A DNA stretch of 64,000 bases from assembly GCF_003963535.1 (NCBI RefSeq), contig NZ_CP034539.1, forward strand, positions 8,680,001 through 8,744,000, written 5' to 3'. Source of the stretch: Streptomyces cyaneochromogenes. Lineage in GTDB: Bacteria > Actinomycetota > Actinomycetes > Streptomycetales > Streptomycetaceae. Below are positions 51,986-61,122 of the stretch, one piece after another. The notes beneath the pieces were generated by a model, which saw nothing but the letters and a program-made list of their open reading frames with translations, ran no database searches and was not told where the DNA came from. Position numbers and translations under genes: made by a program. Each line of letters begins with the position of its first letter. Within the stretch, counting starts at the first letter, position 1.

Positions 51986-53236
51986 ATGAGCTTACCCACG
52001 CAAACGAGTGCAAAACCCAGTCGGGTGCTGCTGATTGCGGTGTGCAGCGCCTTTCTGGTGGGCCTCGACTCGATGATTACCGTTCCACTGGTCCCGGCCA
52101 TTGCCGAGGACACCGGAACAGCGGCGAGACTCGGCGGTCTTTTCGTCAGCGCCTATGCGTTGCTCTTCGCCCTCTCGGCGCCCCTCTGCGGCGCCATGTC
52201 CGACCGGATAGGTCGGCGCACCATTCTCACGACCGGACTCGTCACCTTCGCCCTGGGCAATATTCTGACGGGTGTCACTTCGGACTTCGTTCCGCTGCTG
52301 GTGTGCCGAGGCGTGGCCGGTCTCGGCGCCGCGATGATCATGCCCAGCGTCTACGCGATGATCGCGGACAGCTTCCCGTTCGAGCGTCGCGGCAAGGTGA
52401 TGGGCATCGTGGTGGCGGGGCTTCTCAGCTCCACCGTCATCGGTGTGCCGCTCGGCTCCTACCTCGCCTATCTGATGGGCTGGCGGGCCGCGTTCTTCGC
52501 CGTCGGCGCGGTGGCCGTCCTGGTCTGCGCGCTGGTGTTCGCGTTGATCGGCGCCACCCCGCCGCGGGCCGCGGCCGGGCAGCAGAGCGCCGCGAGCCCG
52601 GTGGCCCTCTACCTCGGCATGGTCAAGCGGGCCGTCACCACACCCGCCGTGCTCTGCGTCCTGGGCTGCACGCTCCTGTGGGCCTTCGCGCTGTACGGCA
52701 TGTTCTCCAACATCGGCATCTTCTACGCGGAACGCTTCGACTTCAACGAGGCGCAGACAGGCCTCGCCATCATGGGCTCGGGGGCCGGCAGCATGACCGG
52801 AGCCCTGCTGGGCGGCCGTATCGCCGACCGGCTCGGCAAGCGCACCGTGCTCGTCGCGGCCGCCCTCGTCGCGGCCACCGGGGTCACCTCCGTGGCGCTC
52901 ATCGGAGAGCACCTCGTTCCCGTCCTCATCGTCTTCGTCATGTGGGGAACCGCGGTGGGCGTCGGCCAGCCGTCGCTGAACGCCCTGGTGAGCGAGCTGC
53001 GCCCGGAGATGCGCGGCACCGCCCTGGCCCTCAACAGCTCCGCCCAGTACGGCGGGATGATGCTGGCCACCAGCGTCGCGGCCGTCCTGCTCGACAACGG
53101 CGTCTCCTTCTCGGTGATCGGCGCGATCTGCGGAGTCTGCGCGCTCGCGGTGCTGCCGCTGCTCGTCGGCGTACGCGTGGCCGGCAAGGCGGAGGCCGCC
53201 GAGGCACCCGCACCGGGGATGGAGGCCAAGGCATGA
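51986..53236 (+). CDS. MFS drug-efflux transporter (12 TM, DHA1 type)
   Basis: A 416-residue carrier with twelve hydrophobic segments. The loop motif GAMSDRIGRRTILTTGLVTF after helix 2 and the helix-5 motif GLLSSTVIGVPLGSYLAYLM (antiporter motif C-like) point to proton-coupled export. GRIADRLGKRTVLVAAALVA is the equivalent second-half loop. AAGGGG precedes ATG. Inside the cluster it is the obvious candidate to export the product and to give self-resistance. Its stop overlaps the next start in ATGA. Confidence 0.92.
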   Translation: MSLPTQTSAKPSRVLLIAVCSAFLVGLDSMITVPLVPAIAEDTGTAARLGGLFVSAYALLFALSAPLCGAMSDRIGRRTILTTGLVTFALGNILTGVTSDFVPLLVCRGVAGLGAAMIMPSVYAMIADSFPFERRGKVMGIVVAGLLSSTVIGVPLGSYLAYLMGWRAAFFAVGAVAVLVCALVFALIGATPPRAAAGQQSAASPVALYLGMVKRAVTTPAVLCVLGCTLLWAFALYGMFSNIGIFYAERFDFNEAQTGLAIMGSGAGSMTGALLGGRIADRLGKRTVLVAAALVAATGVTSVALIGEHLVPVLIVFVMWGTAVGVGQPSLNALVSELRPEMRGTALALNSSAQYGGMMLATSVAAVLLDNGVSFSVIGAICGVCALAVLPLLVGVRVAGKAEAAEAPAPGMEAKA

Positions 53237-53703
53237 GCGACGCCCGCAGCAGGGAGTCCGACCCCGGAAAGGTGCTCTTCGAGCGGTTCGTCGACCTGTG
53301 GAACGGGGAGGTGGACTTCGCCGACGCCAAGGAGTTCATCGCCGACGACTTCACCGTGCACAGCGCCGAACTCGCCCGCTACCTCGGCTTTCCCGACTCC
53401 AGGCGGATCACCACGCGCGACGGGCTCCTCGACTGGGTCACCTCCGTCCGTACGCTCCTCGACGACGTGCGCTTCACCACGCACCCCGGCCCCATCAGGG
53501 AGGGCGACCTCGTCGCCGGCGGGTACACGGTGACCGGTACCTACGCCGGAGGCGCCCCCCACGCGACCGTCGCGCCGGGCACCGAAGTGCGGTACTCGGG
53601 CATGTCCATCGTCCGTCTCGAGAACGACAGGATCGCCGAGTACTGGGTGCTGTCCGACGCCCTCGGACTGCTGTCCCAACTCGGCGCGCTGCGCAGCGCA
53701 TGA
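53233..53703 (+). CDS. NTF2/SnoaL-like protein
   Basis: A 156-residue NTF2-fold protein related to the N-terminal domain of the 39356-40372 fusion: both have FVDLWNGxx or SQLWNGDY starts, TVAPGTEVRYSGMSIVRLEN versus TVAPGTEVEFRGVDILRFED, and IAEYWVLSDALGLLSQLGAL versus IAEYWLSDDQLDLYAQLGAI. SnoaL relatives catalyse aldol cyclisations or hydroxylations in aromatic polyketide pathways, but the fold also serves binding roles. The free and ACP-fused copies together suggest that the fold handles the same small acid or its ACP-bound form. ATGA overlap with the exporter. Confidence 0.83.
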   Translation: MSDARSRESDPGKVLFERFVDLWNGEVDFADAKEFIADDFTVHSAELARYLGFPDSRRITTRDGLLDWVTSVRTLLDDVRFTTHPGPIREGDLVAGGYTVTGTYAGGAPHATVAPGTEVRYSGMSIVRLENDRIAEYWVLSDALGLLSQLGALRSA

Positions 53704-53857
53704 CCGTCTCCGCGCCCTTGCGCGGACACGCTGACGACGCGTCGGGGAACGGCGGGGACGCCGCCCCGGCGCGTCGTCACTCCGGGCACCGGACCCGGGC
53801 GACCAGGCCATAGACACGGCGACGGGGGATGTCGTCGCCTGAAGGGAACTGAGCACG

Positions 53858-55393
53858 TTGTCCGAGAACACGCTCCTGCACCATCTGCTGGACGCCGCCG
53901 CCGAGTCCTGGCCCGAGCGTCCAGCCGTCACCCGGCACGATGCGACCACGACCTTCGCCGGACTCCAGGACGCCAGCCACAGACTGGCCGGCTGGCTGCA
54001 CTCCCGGGGCATAGGCAGGGGACGTCGCGTCGTCCTCGCCATACCCTCCGGCCCGCTCGTGCCCGCCCTCGTCTTCGCGGCCTCCCGCGTCGGCGCCCCG
54101 TTCTCCGTCCTCCACGAGCAGGTCCGCGGCGTACCGATGGAGCATGTCCTCGACGACTGCGAGCCGAGTCTGGTCGTCGCCGAGGACACCACGACGCTGG
54201 CGGCGGCACGGGACCGCGGTGTGACCGCCGTGGATCCTGCGGAACTGCTCGGTGCGGCCTTCCCCGAACCGGGCACGGCGGCTCCCGCGGAACGCCTTGA
54301 CCTCCCGGAACCGCTCGCCGTCGACCCGGTCTCACTGATCTACACCTCGGGCACCACCTCGCTGCCCAAGGCCGTGGTGAGCACCCATCAGCAGGTCGTC
54401 TTCGCCGCCCGGGCCATCCAGCAGGTCCTCCGGTACCGGGTGGACGACGTCGTCTACTGCCCCCTCCCGCTGTCCTTCGACTACGGGCTCTACCAGCTCT
54501 ACCTCGGCGCCCTCAGCGGTGCGCACACCGTGCTGGGCAGCGCCGCCGAAGCCGGACCGGCCCTGCTGCGCAGTCTGTTGGAGAGCAAGGCGACCGTCCT
54601 GCCCGCCGTCCCCTCGGTCGCCGAGTCGCTGGTCTGGCTGGCGAAGCGGGCGACCGACCACTCCCTGGCCCTGCGGCTGGTGACCAACACCGGGGCCGCG
54701 CTGTCCAGTGAGACCGTCAACGCCCTGCGCGCGGCGATACCCGGGTTGCGGGCCCAGGTCATGTACGGGCTGACCGAGTGCAAGCGTGCCGTGATCATGC
54801 CACCGGACGGCGATCTGGAACGCCCGGGGTCCTGCGGACTCCCGCTGCCGGGCACCGAGATCCTCATCGTCGACGACCAGGGGGCGCAGGTCCCGCCCGG
54901 CACGGTCGGGGAGATCGTGGTCAGGGGGCCCAACGTGATGTCGGGGTACTGGCGTCGGCCCGAACTGAACGCCGAGCGCTTCCCGCTGCGCGACGGACTC
55001 TTTCCCGAACTGCGCACCGGTGACTACGGCCACCTGGACGCCGACGGCTACCTGTACTTCTCGGGCCGGCGTGACGACCTGTACAAGGAACGCGGATTCA
55101 GGGTGAGCGCCACCGAGGTCGAGGCCGCCGCCCACCGGGTCCCCGGGGTCGTCTCGGCCGCCGTGCTGCCGCCCGCCGGCAAGAGGCCGGCCGTTCTCGC
55201 CGTCGTGGCGGAGGCGACCGCCGACGAGGTGCGCGCGCTGATGCGCGATCAGATCGAGGAGTTCAAGATCCCCAGGCGCTGTGTCGTCCTGGAGCAGCTG
55301 CCGGTCGGCCGCAACGGAAAGGTCGACCGCACGCGGCTCGGCTCGCTCATCGACGAGCGCCCCGGAGCCGCCGCGGGAGCCGCCGGAGCCTGA
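53858..55393 (+). CDS. AMP-dependent acyl/aminoacyl ligase
   Basis: A 511-residue ANL-superfamily enzyme. The P-loop is SLIYTSGTTSLPKAVVST, LPLSFDYGLYQLYLGALSGA is motif A4-like, YGLTECKRAVIMPP is A5, GELRTGDYGHLDADGYLYFS-like is A7, and the catalytic Lys is in GRNGKVDRTRL. Loss of a few Gly/Lys positions is not seen, so it should be active. The FDYGLYQ block is shared with ligases that load carrier proteins with amino acids such as proline, but substrate cannot be predicted by eye. Start TTG 53858 has AAGGGA upstream. It is a candidate for loading the free ACP ahead of the BtrK-like decarboxylase. Confidence 0.85.
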   Translation: MSENTLLHHLLDAAAESWPERPAVTRHDATTTFAGLQDASHRLAGWLHSRGIGRGRRVVLAIPSGPLVPALVFAASRVGAPFSVLHEQVRGVPMEHVLDDCEPSLVVAEDTTTLAAARDRGVTAVDPAELLGAAFPEPGTAAPAERLDLPEPLAVDPVSLIYTSGTTSLPKAVVSTHQQVVFAARAIQQVLRYRVDDVVYCPLPLSFDYGLYQLYLGALSGAHTVLGSAAEAGPALLRSLLESKATVLPAVPSVAESLVWLAKRATDHSLALRLVTNTGAALSSETVNALRAAIPGLRAQVMYGLTECKRAVIMPPDGDLERPGSCGLPLPGTEILIVDDQGAQVPPGTVGEIVVRGPNVMSGYWRRPELNAERFPLRDGLFPELRTGDYGHLDADGYLYFSGRRDDLYKERGFRVSATEVEAAAHRVPGVVSAAVLPPAGKRPAVLAVVAEATADEVRALMRDQIEEFKIPRRCVVLEQLPVGRNGKVDRTRLGSLIDERPGAAAGAAGA

Positions 55394-55448
55394 TCGGGCC
55401 GAGTGGTCCCCGGCAGCGGCTTCCCCACCACATCCATCGGAAGGATGA

Positions 55449-56861
55449 ATGATCATGAGCACCCACTTCGATCTCGTCGTTCTGGGCGGGGGGCCCGGCG
55501 GGTACACGGCGGCGGTCCGCGCCGCCCAACTGGGGCTGCGCACCGCGGTGGTCGAGGAGAAGTACTGGGGCGGGGTGTGTCTCAACGTCGGGTGCATCCC
55601 GTCCAAGGCGCTGCTGCGCAATGCCGAACTCGCCCATGTCGTCACCCATGAGGCGAAGGCGTTCGGAATGAGGATCGAGGGAAGCGTCAGCTTCGACTAC
55701 GGCGAGGCGTTCAGGCGCAGCCGGAAGGTCGCGGACGGCCGGGTCGGCGGTGTCCACTACCTGATGAAGAAGAACGGCATCACCGAGTACGACGGCCACG
55801 GCACGTTCACCGACGCCCGCACCCTCGAGGTCGCGCTCTCGGCGGGTGGCGTCGAGACGGTGACGTTCGACCACTGCGTCATCGCGACGGGGGCGACGAC
55901 CCGTCTGCTACCGGGCACGACCCTGAGCGAACGCGTCGTCACCTACGAGGAGCAGATCCTTTCGGAGCGGTTGCCGGCGAGCATCGTCATCGCGGGCGCG
56001 GGTGCCATCGGCGTCGAGTTCGCCTACGTCCTGAACAGTTACGGCGTCGAGGTGACCATCGTCGAGTTCCTCGACCGCCTCGTGCCCCTGGAGGACGCCG
56101 ACGTCTCGGCCGAACTGGCCAGGCAGTACCGGAAACTGGGCATCCGGGTCCTCACCTCCACCAGGGTCGAGGGCATCGACGACAGCGACCCGGACGCGAA
56201 GGTCCGCGTCATCGTGGAACGCAACGGGCAGCAGGAGGTGCTGGAGACCGACAAGGTCCTCCAGGCCATCGGCTTCGCCCCGCGCGTGACCGGTTACGGC
56301 CTGGACAGGACCGGGGTGCGGCTGACCGACCGCGGCGCGATCGACGTGGACGCGCGCGGCAGGACGAGTGTGCCGCACATCTTCGCCATCGGAGACGTCA
56401 CGGCGAAGCTGATGCTGGCGCACGCGGCGGAGGCGATGGCCATGGTGGCGGTCGAGACGCTGGCGGACGCGGAGACCATGGAGCTGGACTTCGCGATGAT
56501 TCCGCGCGCCACCTACTGCCGGCCGCAGATCGCCAGTTTCGGCTGGACCGAGGCGCAGGCGAGGGAACGGGGCTTCGACGTACAGGTGGTGAAGTTTCCC
56601 TTCACCGCCAACGGCAAGGCCCATGGCCTCGGGCACACCGGCGGATTCGTCAAGATCATCAGCGACGGGCGCCACGGTGAGCTCCTCGGTGCGCATCTGA
56701 TCGGCCCCGAGGTGACCGAGCTGCTCCCCGAGCTGACCCTGGCCCGCCAGTGGGACCTGACGGTCCATGAGCTGGCGCGCAACGTTCACGCCCACCCCAC
56801 ACTGGGAGAGGCCGTGAAGGAGGCGGTGCACGGGCTGGCCGGACACATGATCAACATGTGA
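55449..56861 (+). CDS. lpdA: Dihydrolipoamide dehydrogenase paralogue
   Basis: A 470-residue flavoprotein disulfide reductase. FAD site VVLGGGPGGYTAAVRAAQLG, redox disulfide Cys44/Cys49 in GGVCLNVGCIPSK, NAD site IVIAGAGAIGVEFAYVLNSY, and the C-terminal His-Glu pair in NVHAHPTLGEAVKEA are all intact. So it should be a true E3 enzyme. There are no E1/E2 or H-protein genes nearby, so its role in the cluster is unclear; it could re-reduce a lipoyl or disulfide partner, or be a neighbour that is not part of the pathway. GGAAGG precedes ATG 55449; ATG 55455 is an alternative. A terminator follows about 245 bases later. Confidence 0.9.
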   Translation: MIMSTHFDLVVLGGGPGGYTAAVRAAQLGLRTAVVEEKYWGGVCLNVGCIPSKALLRNAELAHVVTHEAKAFGMRIEGSVSFDYGEAFRRSRKVADGRVGGVHYLMKKNGITEYDGHGTFTDARTLEVALSAGGVETVTFDHCVIATGATTRLLPGTTLSERVVTYEEQILSERLPASIVIAGAGAIGVEFAYVLNSYGVEVTIVEFLDRLVPLEDADVSAELARQYRKLGIRVLTSTRVEGIDDSDPDAKVRVIVERNGQQEVLETDKVLQAIGFAPRVTGYGLDRTGVRLTDRGAIDVDARGRTSVPHIFAIGDVTAKLMLAHAAEAMAMVAVETLADAETMELDFAMIPRATYCRPQIASFGWTEAQARERGFDVQVVKFPFTANGKAHGLGHTGGFVKIISDGRHGELLGAHLIGPEVTELLPELTLARQWDLTVHELARNVHAHPTLGEAVKEAVHGLAGHMINM

Positions 56862-57106
56862 GGCGGCTTTCGCCGTCGTTCCGCACGGATCAGGTCATGA
56901 ATCGAAAACGGCACAACGATGCCGGTCGTCGACGCGTTCCGCCGATCCGGGCGCATGCGTGCTGGCCACGCAGGCGGCGACCACGCCCGACGGGGTAACC
57001 GCGTTACGGACCTCTGCCTTTCGACAGCCGGCCGAACCGCGTTGATCCGGTCATCGGGTGCTGGTCCTCAAGCCGCTTCCCGCGCCCGTGGGACTATGAT
57101 GATCAC

Positions 57107-57148
57107 GAGGGCTCGGGCACCGCATCCCCCGTCGGTGTCCGAGCCCTC
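57107..57148 (+). terminator. 16-bp hairpin ending the biosynthetic cluster
   Basis: GAGGGCTCGGGCACCG pairs with CGGTGTCCGAGCCCTC, one G-T wobble only, around a 10-base loop. The 352-base spacer around it (56862-57213) holds no gene. Confidence 0.85.
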
Positions 57149-57155
57149 TGCTGTG

Positions 57156-57198
57156 CGGGCTCGCCCCGCCCCACCCCCGTGGGGGCAGAGCGAGCCCG
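57156..57198 (-). terminator. Hairpin ending the amidase operon
   Basis: CGGGCTCGC pairs with GCGAGCCCG and CCCCC with GGGGG inside it. It lies 16 bases beyond the amidase stop, back to back with the previous hairpin. Confidence 0.7.
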
Positions 57199-57213
57199 GT
57201 CATGGGAGCCCGG

Positions 57214-58782
57214 TCACGAGGTGGACGCGGGCGGTTGCGAGGGTCCCGGAAGGTGCCGTGCCAGTTGCCTGGCCACCTCGATCACGGTGCGGTCGGCCAG
57301 GTAGGGACCGATGATCTGGAGGGCCAGCGGCAGGCCGTCGGCGGTTTTCCCCGCGGGCATGACGAGGGCGGGGAGCCGGACATGGCCGGCCAGGTTCAGC
57401 CACGCCGTCTGGTCGAAGTACGGGCGCCGCTCGCCGTCGACGGTGATGAACCTCTGGGGAACCGGCGTCGAGGTCTGGTCGTCGACGGCCGCGGAAGGCA
57501 CCGCCGGCGTGATGAGGACGTCATGCGAGGCGAAGTAGTCGGCCCAGCGGTCGCGCAGCTTCTCGCGTTCCTCGTTCGCGCGCAGCCAGTCCCGGTGCCG
57601 CATCGTCCGTGAGTGCAGGAAGAGACCGCTCGGGTCGTCGGCCGGAACCCCGTCGGCGGCGGCGATGTCGTCGGCGAAGCCGGCGTCGGTGGCGGTGGCG
57701 CTCGCCGTGGCGAACAGGAGCTGCTGGAAGAGCCTGTCGCTGTCGGCGAGTTGCACGGGCCGCGTGCTGCCGTCGACGGTGGCGCCCGCGGACCGCAGGA
57801 GGTCGGAGACCTGCTCCAGGAGCCGGCGGACGTGTTCGTCGACATGGCAGTACGGGTCGTCCAGCCACAGTCCGAAGCGGTAGTCCGCCAGCCGGCCGTG
57901 CCGGGGCGCCGGGAGTTCGATTCGCCATGCGTCCGCGTCGGCCGGGGCCGGCGCCGCCAGGACCTGCAGGAAGCTGTCGAGGTCGTCGGCGTTCCGGGCG
58001 AGGGGACCGATGGTGAGCATGTCGGAGCTGGTGAGCCACCCCGGCGGCCGGGGGATGTGCCCCCGGGTGGGGACGATGCCCCCGCTGGTGCGCAGCGCGT
58101 ACACACCGCAGTAGGCGGCCGGGAGGCGCAGGGAGCCCGCGAGGTCGGAACCGAGTTCGAGGCTGGTCATACCGGAGGCGACGGCTGCGGCCGGCCCTCC
58201 GGAGGATCCGCCGGCGGTCTTGGCGTCGTCGTACGGGTTCTTGGTCGTGCCGAAGACGGGATTCGAGGTCTGCAGGTCCTGACACATGACCGGGACGTTC
58301 GTCTTGCCGACGATCACGGCCCCGGCGGAACGCAGGCGCGCGACGGCGTCCGCGTCCTGTTCGGGCACATGGGCGGCGAGGTCCGGGGAACCGCAGGTCG
58401 TGCGCAGCCCCTTCGTCTCCAGAGCGTCCTTGACCGTGAGGGGCAGGCCGTGGAGGGGCCCGAGCGGCTTGCCCGTCCTCTCCATGTGGCGGTCGGCCTC
58501 GTCGGCCGCCGCGCGTGCGGCGTCGGCGTCCAGGGTGATCACGGCGTTGAGGCCCGGATTGGTGTCGGCGATGTGCTGGAGATACCGCTCCAGCAGGGCG
58601 CGGCTGGTGATCGTACGCCGGCGCAGTGCTTCGAGTTGCTCGCTCGCTGGGGCCAGGTGCAGGTCGCTGCGCGGGGGCCGCGCGCCACCCGTGCGGGACC
58701 GCGCGACCGCGGACATGGTGGCCATGGACGCCACCGCGGCGACGGCCGTGGAGGCGATGAGCAGGGTGCGACGGACGATCAC
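57214..58782 (-). CDS. Exported amidase (amidase signature family)
   Basis: A 522-residue amidase-signature enzyme. The catalytic Lys is in LPLTVKDALE, the cis-Ser in GGSSGGPAAAVASG, and the nucleophilic Ser in LGSDLAGSLRLPA. The N-terminus VRRTLLIASTAVAAVASMAT is a signal peptide with an RR pair, so it is probably secreted. The start GTG has AGGAGA upstream and overlaps the previous gene by 4 bases. It is the last gene of a four-gene operon with a membrane protein, a metallopeptidase and an XRE regulator. The amide substrate is unknown. Confidence 0.92.
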   Translation of the reverse strand: MIVRRTLLIASTAVAAVASMATMSAVARSRTGGARPPRSDLHLAPASEQLEALRRRTITSRALLERYLQHIADTNPGLNAVITLDADAARAAADEADRHMERTGKPLGPLHGLPLTVKDALETKGLRTTCGSPDLAAHVPEQDADAVARLRSAGAVIVGKTNVPVMCQDLQTSNPVFGTTKNPYDDAKTAGGSSGGPAAAVASGMTSLELGSDLAGSLRLPAAYCGVYALRTSGGIVPTRGHIPRPPGWLTSSDMLTIGPLARNADDLDSFLQVLAAPAPADADAWRIELPAPRHGRLADYRFGLWLDDPYCHVDEHVRRLLEQVSDLLRSAGATVDGSTRPVQLADSDRLFQQLLFATASATATDAGFADDIAAADGVPADDPSGLFLHSRTMRHRDWLRANEEREKLRDRWADYFASHDVLITPAVPSAAVDDQTSTPVPQRFITVDGERRPYFDQTAWLNLAGHVRLPALVMPAGKTADGLPLALQIIGPYLADRTVIEVARQLARHLPGPSQPPASTS

Positions 58783-60002
58783 GAACGGTCTCCTGAGGTG
58801 CTGCTGAGGACGTCGGAAGCGTTGCGGCTCTCGCTCACGGGGGGCGTGAAGTACGCGGCGACGCGCTGGAGGTGCAGCAGTTCGTCCTCCGTGGTGGCGA
58901 GGGCGAGCTCGGCGTCGGCGAACTCGGCGGGGGTGTCGACGGGTTCACCCGCCGCGTGCCGGACGAGGGCGGCGTGGATCTGGTCGGCGGTGACGGCCGC
59001 GACGAACTCGGTCCCGGACAGCCCCTCGGACGTGCGGCGGGCCTCCGCTTCCACCCGCACGGCCGGTTCGAGGTAGCGGCGCATCAGTTTCTGTCCCTGC
59101 CGGATCTCGACCCGGCGGCGCAGCAGCGGGAAATGGACGCTGCGGCCGCGCAGCACGTCCTGGCTCTGGCGAGCCGGGCGGCGCAGCGTGATGCCGGGGT
59201 CGGCCTGGTCGAGGGCGGACCACAGCCGGCCGAGGCGCCGGTAGCGCAGGTGCGCGGTGGCCCAGTCGCGGACGCCGGTGGCACGGCGGGCGACGGTGGG
59301 CATGAGGTAGCCGATCTGCGTGAGGGTCGCGCCGATGTCCCCACAGGCCCACGCGAAGTCGTTGAGGTGGTCGACGCCGAACCCGACCTCGGCCCCGACG
59401 ACGGCGGCGATCCGGATCCCGCTGTAGCCGAGGGTGATGATCGCGCCGACGGTCACGACACGCAGGCTGACGGCGATCGACCGGTTCGTGGCCCGGCGCG
59501 CGTAGGTCCAGCAGGACACCGCCAGGTAGATCTCGGCGACGGTGTACGTCCCGAAGTACAGCAGCACGTACGTCTGGAAGACGGGGTCGTGCGCGTAGTA
59601 CAGGGAGAAGTCGGTGGGCCGGGTGGCGGCCGGGGTGAGGGACGCGAACAGCACGGCCATGCTCGCGATGACCACCAGGGCCGCGACGAGCAGCAGCCGG
59701 CCCTGCCTGCGGGCCTGTGCCGGCGGCTTCGACCAGTGCGCGAGGACGGTCGCCTGGAGGGCGAAGACGACGATCACGAAGCCCTGGGCGATCGGCACGA
59801 CGATGTTCGGAACGCCGAAGAAGCCGTCGATGCGCACCCACACCCAGGTGAGGGAGACCGCGTAACTGAGCGCGGAGAAGCCGTAGGTGAAGGCCAGTGC
59901 GACGAGTGCCGGGTCGCGGCGGCTCCTGCCAAGGTCGCGCACCAGGATGAGGAAACCGGTGCCGGCGATGGCAAGACACAGGGGATGGAGGATGTCTTTC
60001 AC
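58779..60002 (-). CDS. Multi-pass membrane protein, MAB_1171c-like putative transporter
   Basis: A 407-residue protein. About seven membrane segments lie in the first 240 residues (LHPLCLAIAGTGFLILVRDL, ALVALAFTYGFSALSYAVSL, NIVVPIAQGFVIVVFALQAT, LLLVAALVVIASMAVLFASL, YVLLYFGTYTVAEIYLAVSC, VVTVGAIITLGYSGIRIAAV), followed by a soluble C-terminal part (HLRYRRLGRLWSALDQADPG ... VEAEARRTSEGLSGTEFVAA). This layout is that of MAB_1171c-type proteins, which in actinobacteria occur next to XRE regulators and ImmA-like peptidases. No transport activity has been shown to my knowledge. Confidence 0.8.
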   Translation of the reverse strand: MKDILHPLCLAIAGTGFLILVRDLGRSRRDPALVALAFTYGFSALSYAVSLTWVWVRIDGFFGVPNIVVPIAQGFVIVVFALQATVLAHWSKPPAQARRQGRLLLVAALVVIASMAVLFASLTPAATRPTDFSLYYAHDPVFQTYVLLYFGTYTVAEIYLAVSCWTYARRATNRSIAVSLRVVTVGAIITLGYSGIRIAAVVGAEVGFGVDHLNDFAWACGDIGATLTQIGYLMPTVARRATGVRDWATAHLRYRRLGRLWSALDQADPGITLRRPARQSQDVLRGRSVHFPLLRRRVEIRQGQKLMRRYLEPAVRVEAEARRTSEGLSGTEFVAAVTADQIHAALVRHAAGEPVDTPAEFADAELALATTEDELLHLQRVAAYFTPPVSESRNASDVLSSTSGDRS

Positions 60003-60016
60003 GAGGCCCTATTCGG

Positions 60017-60562
60017 TCAGCGCAGCAACGTGCGGGATATGGGGTCGGCTTCCCGGCGGTCCGACGTGCGGACCGCGCTCACGTGCTCCTGCAGGAGAGA
60101 GCCCAGCATCTCTGCCTCGAACTCCTCCGGTTCCTTGTACCGGGTCCGCCCCAGGACGAGTTGCACCGTGGCGGGGTCGATGTCGGTGATCAGACCGCCG
60201 AGGCTGCCGGCCTCGAGAGGGGCGTTGCCCCGGTGCCGCTTGAGCATGTGCCCGAACTCGTGGCCCACGATGATCTCGGCGTGCGCCCGGCTGACGGCCG
60301 TGTCGTAGAACACGTAGTCGGTGTCCGCCGTGGCGAGCCACAGACCGCACGGGGCCGAGGCGTCGAGGGAGTCGGGGTCGGCCGGGTCCGAGGCGAACGG
60401 CATGAGCCGGATCGAACGGCCGAGGTGCTCCTCCATGAACGGCGCCAGGTCCAGGACGCTGTCGACGGCGGGCAGGTCGAGGTCCGCGATGAACTCCCTG
60501 CTCCGGCGCTCGACCTCGTCGGCCTCGCGATCGGCTCCGCGGTTACGACGGTCGAGCCACAT
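60017..60562 (-). CDS. ImmA/IrrE-like metallopeptidase
   Basis: A 181-residue cytoplasmic protein with a zinc-peptidase motif HEFGH (AHAEIIVGHEFGHMLKRHRG) and a downstream acidic stretch (EFEAEMLGSLLQE) that can give the third ligand. ImmA-type peptidases cleave a partner XRE repressor and so turn on a gene set; this operon has an XRE gene directly upstream. Such proteins are often named 'toxin component'. GGAGAAGGGG precedes the ATG. It is 14 bases ahead of the membrane-protein gene. Confidence 0.88.
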   Translation of the reverse strand: MWLDRRNRGADREADEVERRSREFIADLDLPAVDSVLDLAPFMEEHLGRSIRLMPFASDPADPDSLDASAPCGLWLATADTDYVFYDTAVSRAHAEIIVGHEFGHMLKRHRGNAPLEAGSLGGLITDIDPATVQLVLGRTRYKEPEEFEAEMLGSLLQEHVSAVRTSDRREADPISRTLLR

Positions 60563-60598
60563 GGAGCTTCCCCTTCTCCTGGAGACACCGGTCGCCCA

Positions 60599-61093
60599 TC
60601 ACGGCAGATCCCTTGCGGGGTCGTCGGGCAGGCCTTCCTCCTTGCGTACGGCTTCGAGGGCGGCCAGGACCTTGCGCTGCCCGGCGGCGGACACGCCCAT
60701 CGACCGGAGTGCGATCTGCTCGACCCCGTTCTCCCTCAGCTTTCGCAGGATCTCGAACTGCGTCGCGATCTTCCGCGTGACCTCGTCCTCGACGAAGTAG
60801 GCGGCCTCCACGCCGAAGAACCGGGCGAGGAGCGGAACGATGGTGATGGTCGGAGTCCGCTTGCCCGCGCGGAGCAGGCTGATGTGGGACCGCGTGTAGC
60901 TGTCCTCCCCGTAGGACGAGATCGTGCGGGCCACATGGGCGTTGGAGTACTCCTCCGCCCCCGGAGGACGCACGCGGTCGAACAGGAAGTTGAGGCGATC
61001 GCTGAAGGGAGCGCCGGGTCCTGGGACGGGAACCGGAGCCGGAGCCGGTTGAGCGGCCTCCGGCACATGGGGGCCGACCCCTGGTTCCATCAC
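60599..61093 (-). CDS. XRE-family transcriptional regulator
   Basis: A 164-residue regulator with a Pro-rich lead (AAQPAPAPVPVPGPGAP), a helix-turn-helix near residues 50-90 (VARTISSYGEDSYTRSHISL, LRAGKRTPTITIVPLLARFF) and a C-terminal helical segment (ATQFEILRKLRENGVEQIAL). It starts at GTG 61093 or ATG 61090. It is first in the operon with the ImmA-like peptidase, as in phage-type and stress-type repressor/peptidase pairs. Two identical ACTATAGT sites just upstream are its likely operators. Confidence 0.88.
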   Translation of the reverse strand: MMEPGVGPHVPEAAQPAPAPVPVPGPGAPFSDRLNFLFDRVRPPGAEEYSNAHVARTISSYGEDSYTRSHISLLRAGKRTPTITIVPLLARFFGVEAAYFVEDEVTRKIATQFEILRKLRENGVEQIALRSMGVSAAGQRKVLAALEAVRKEEGLPDDPARDLP

Positions 61094-61122
61094 TGCGCAC
61101 CGCCTCCCTTCCCACTGGCGTG

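Noticed and set aside
55449..56861. Part of a pyruvate or branched-chain dehydrogenase operon
   Set aside because: No E1, E2 or lipoyl-domain gene is adjacent; the context is the biosynthetic cluster.
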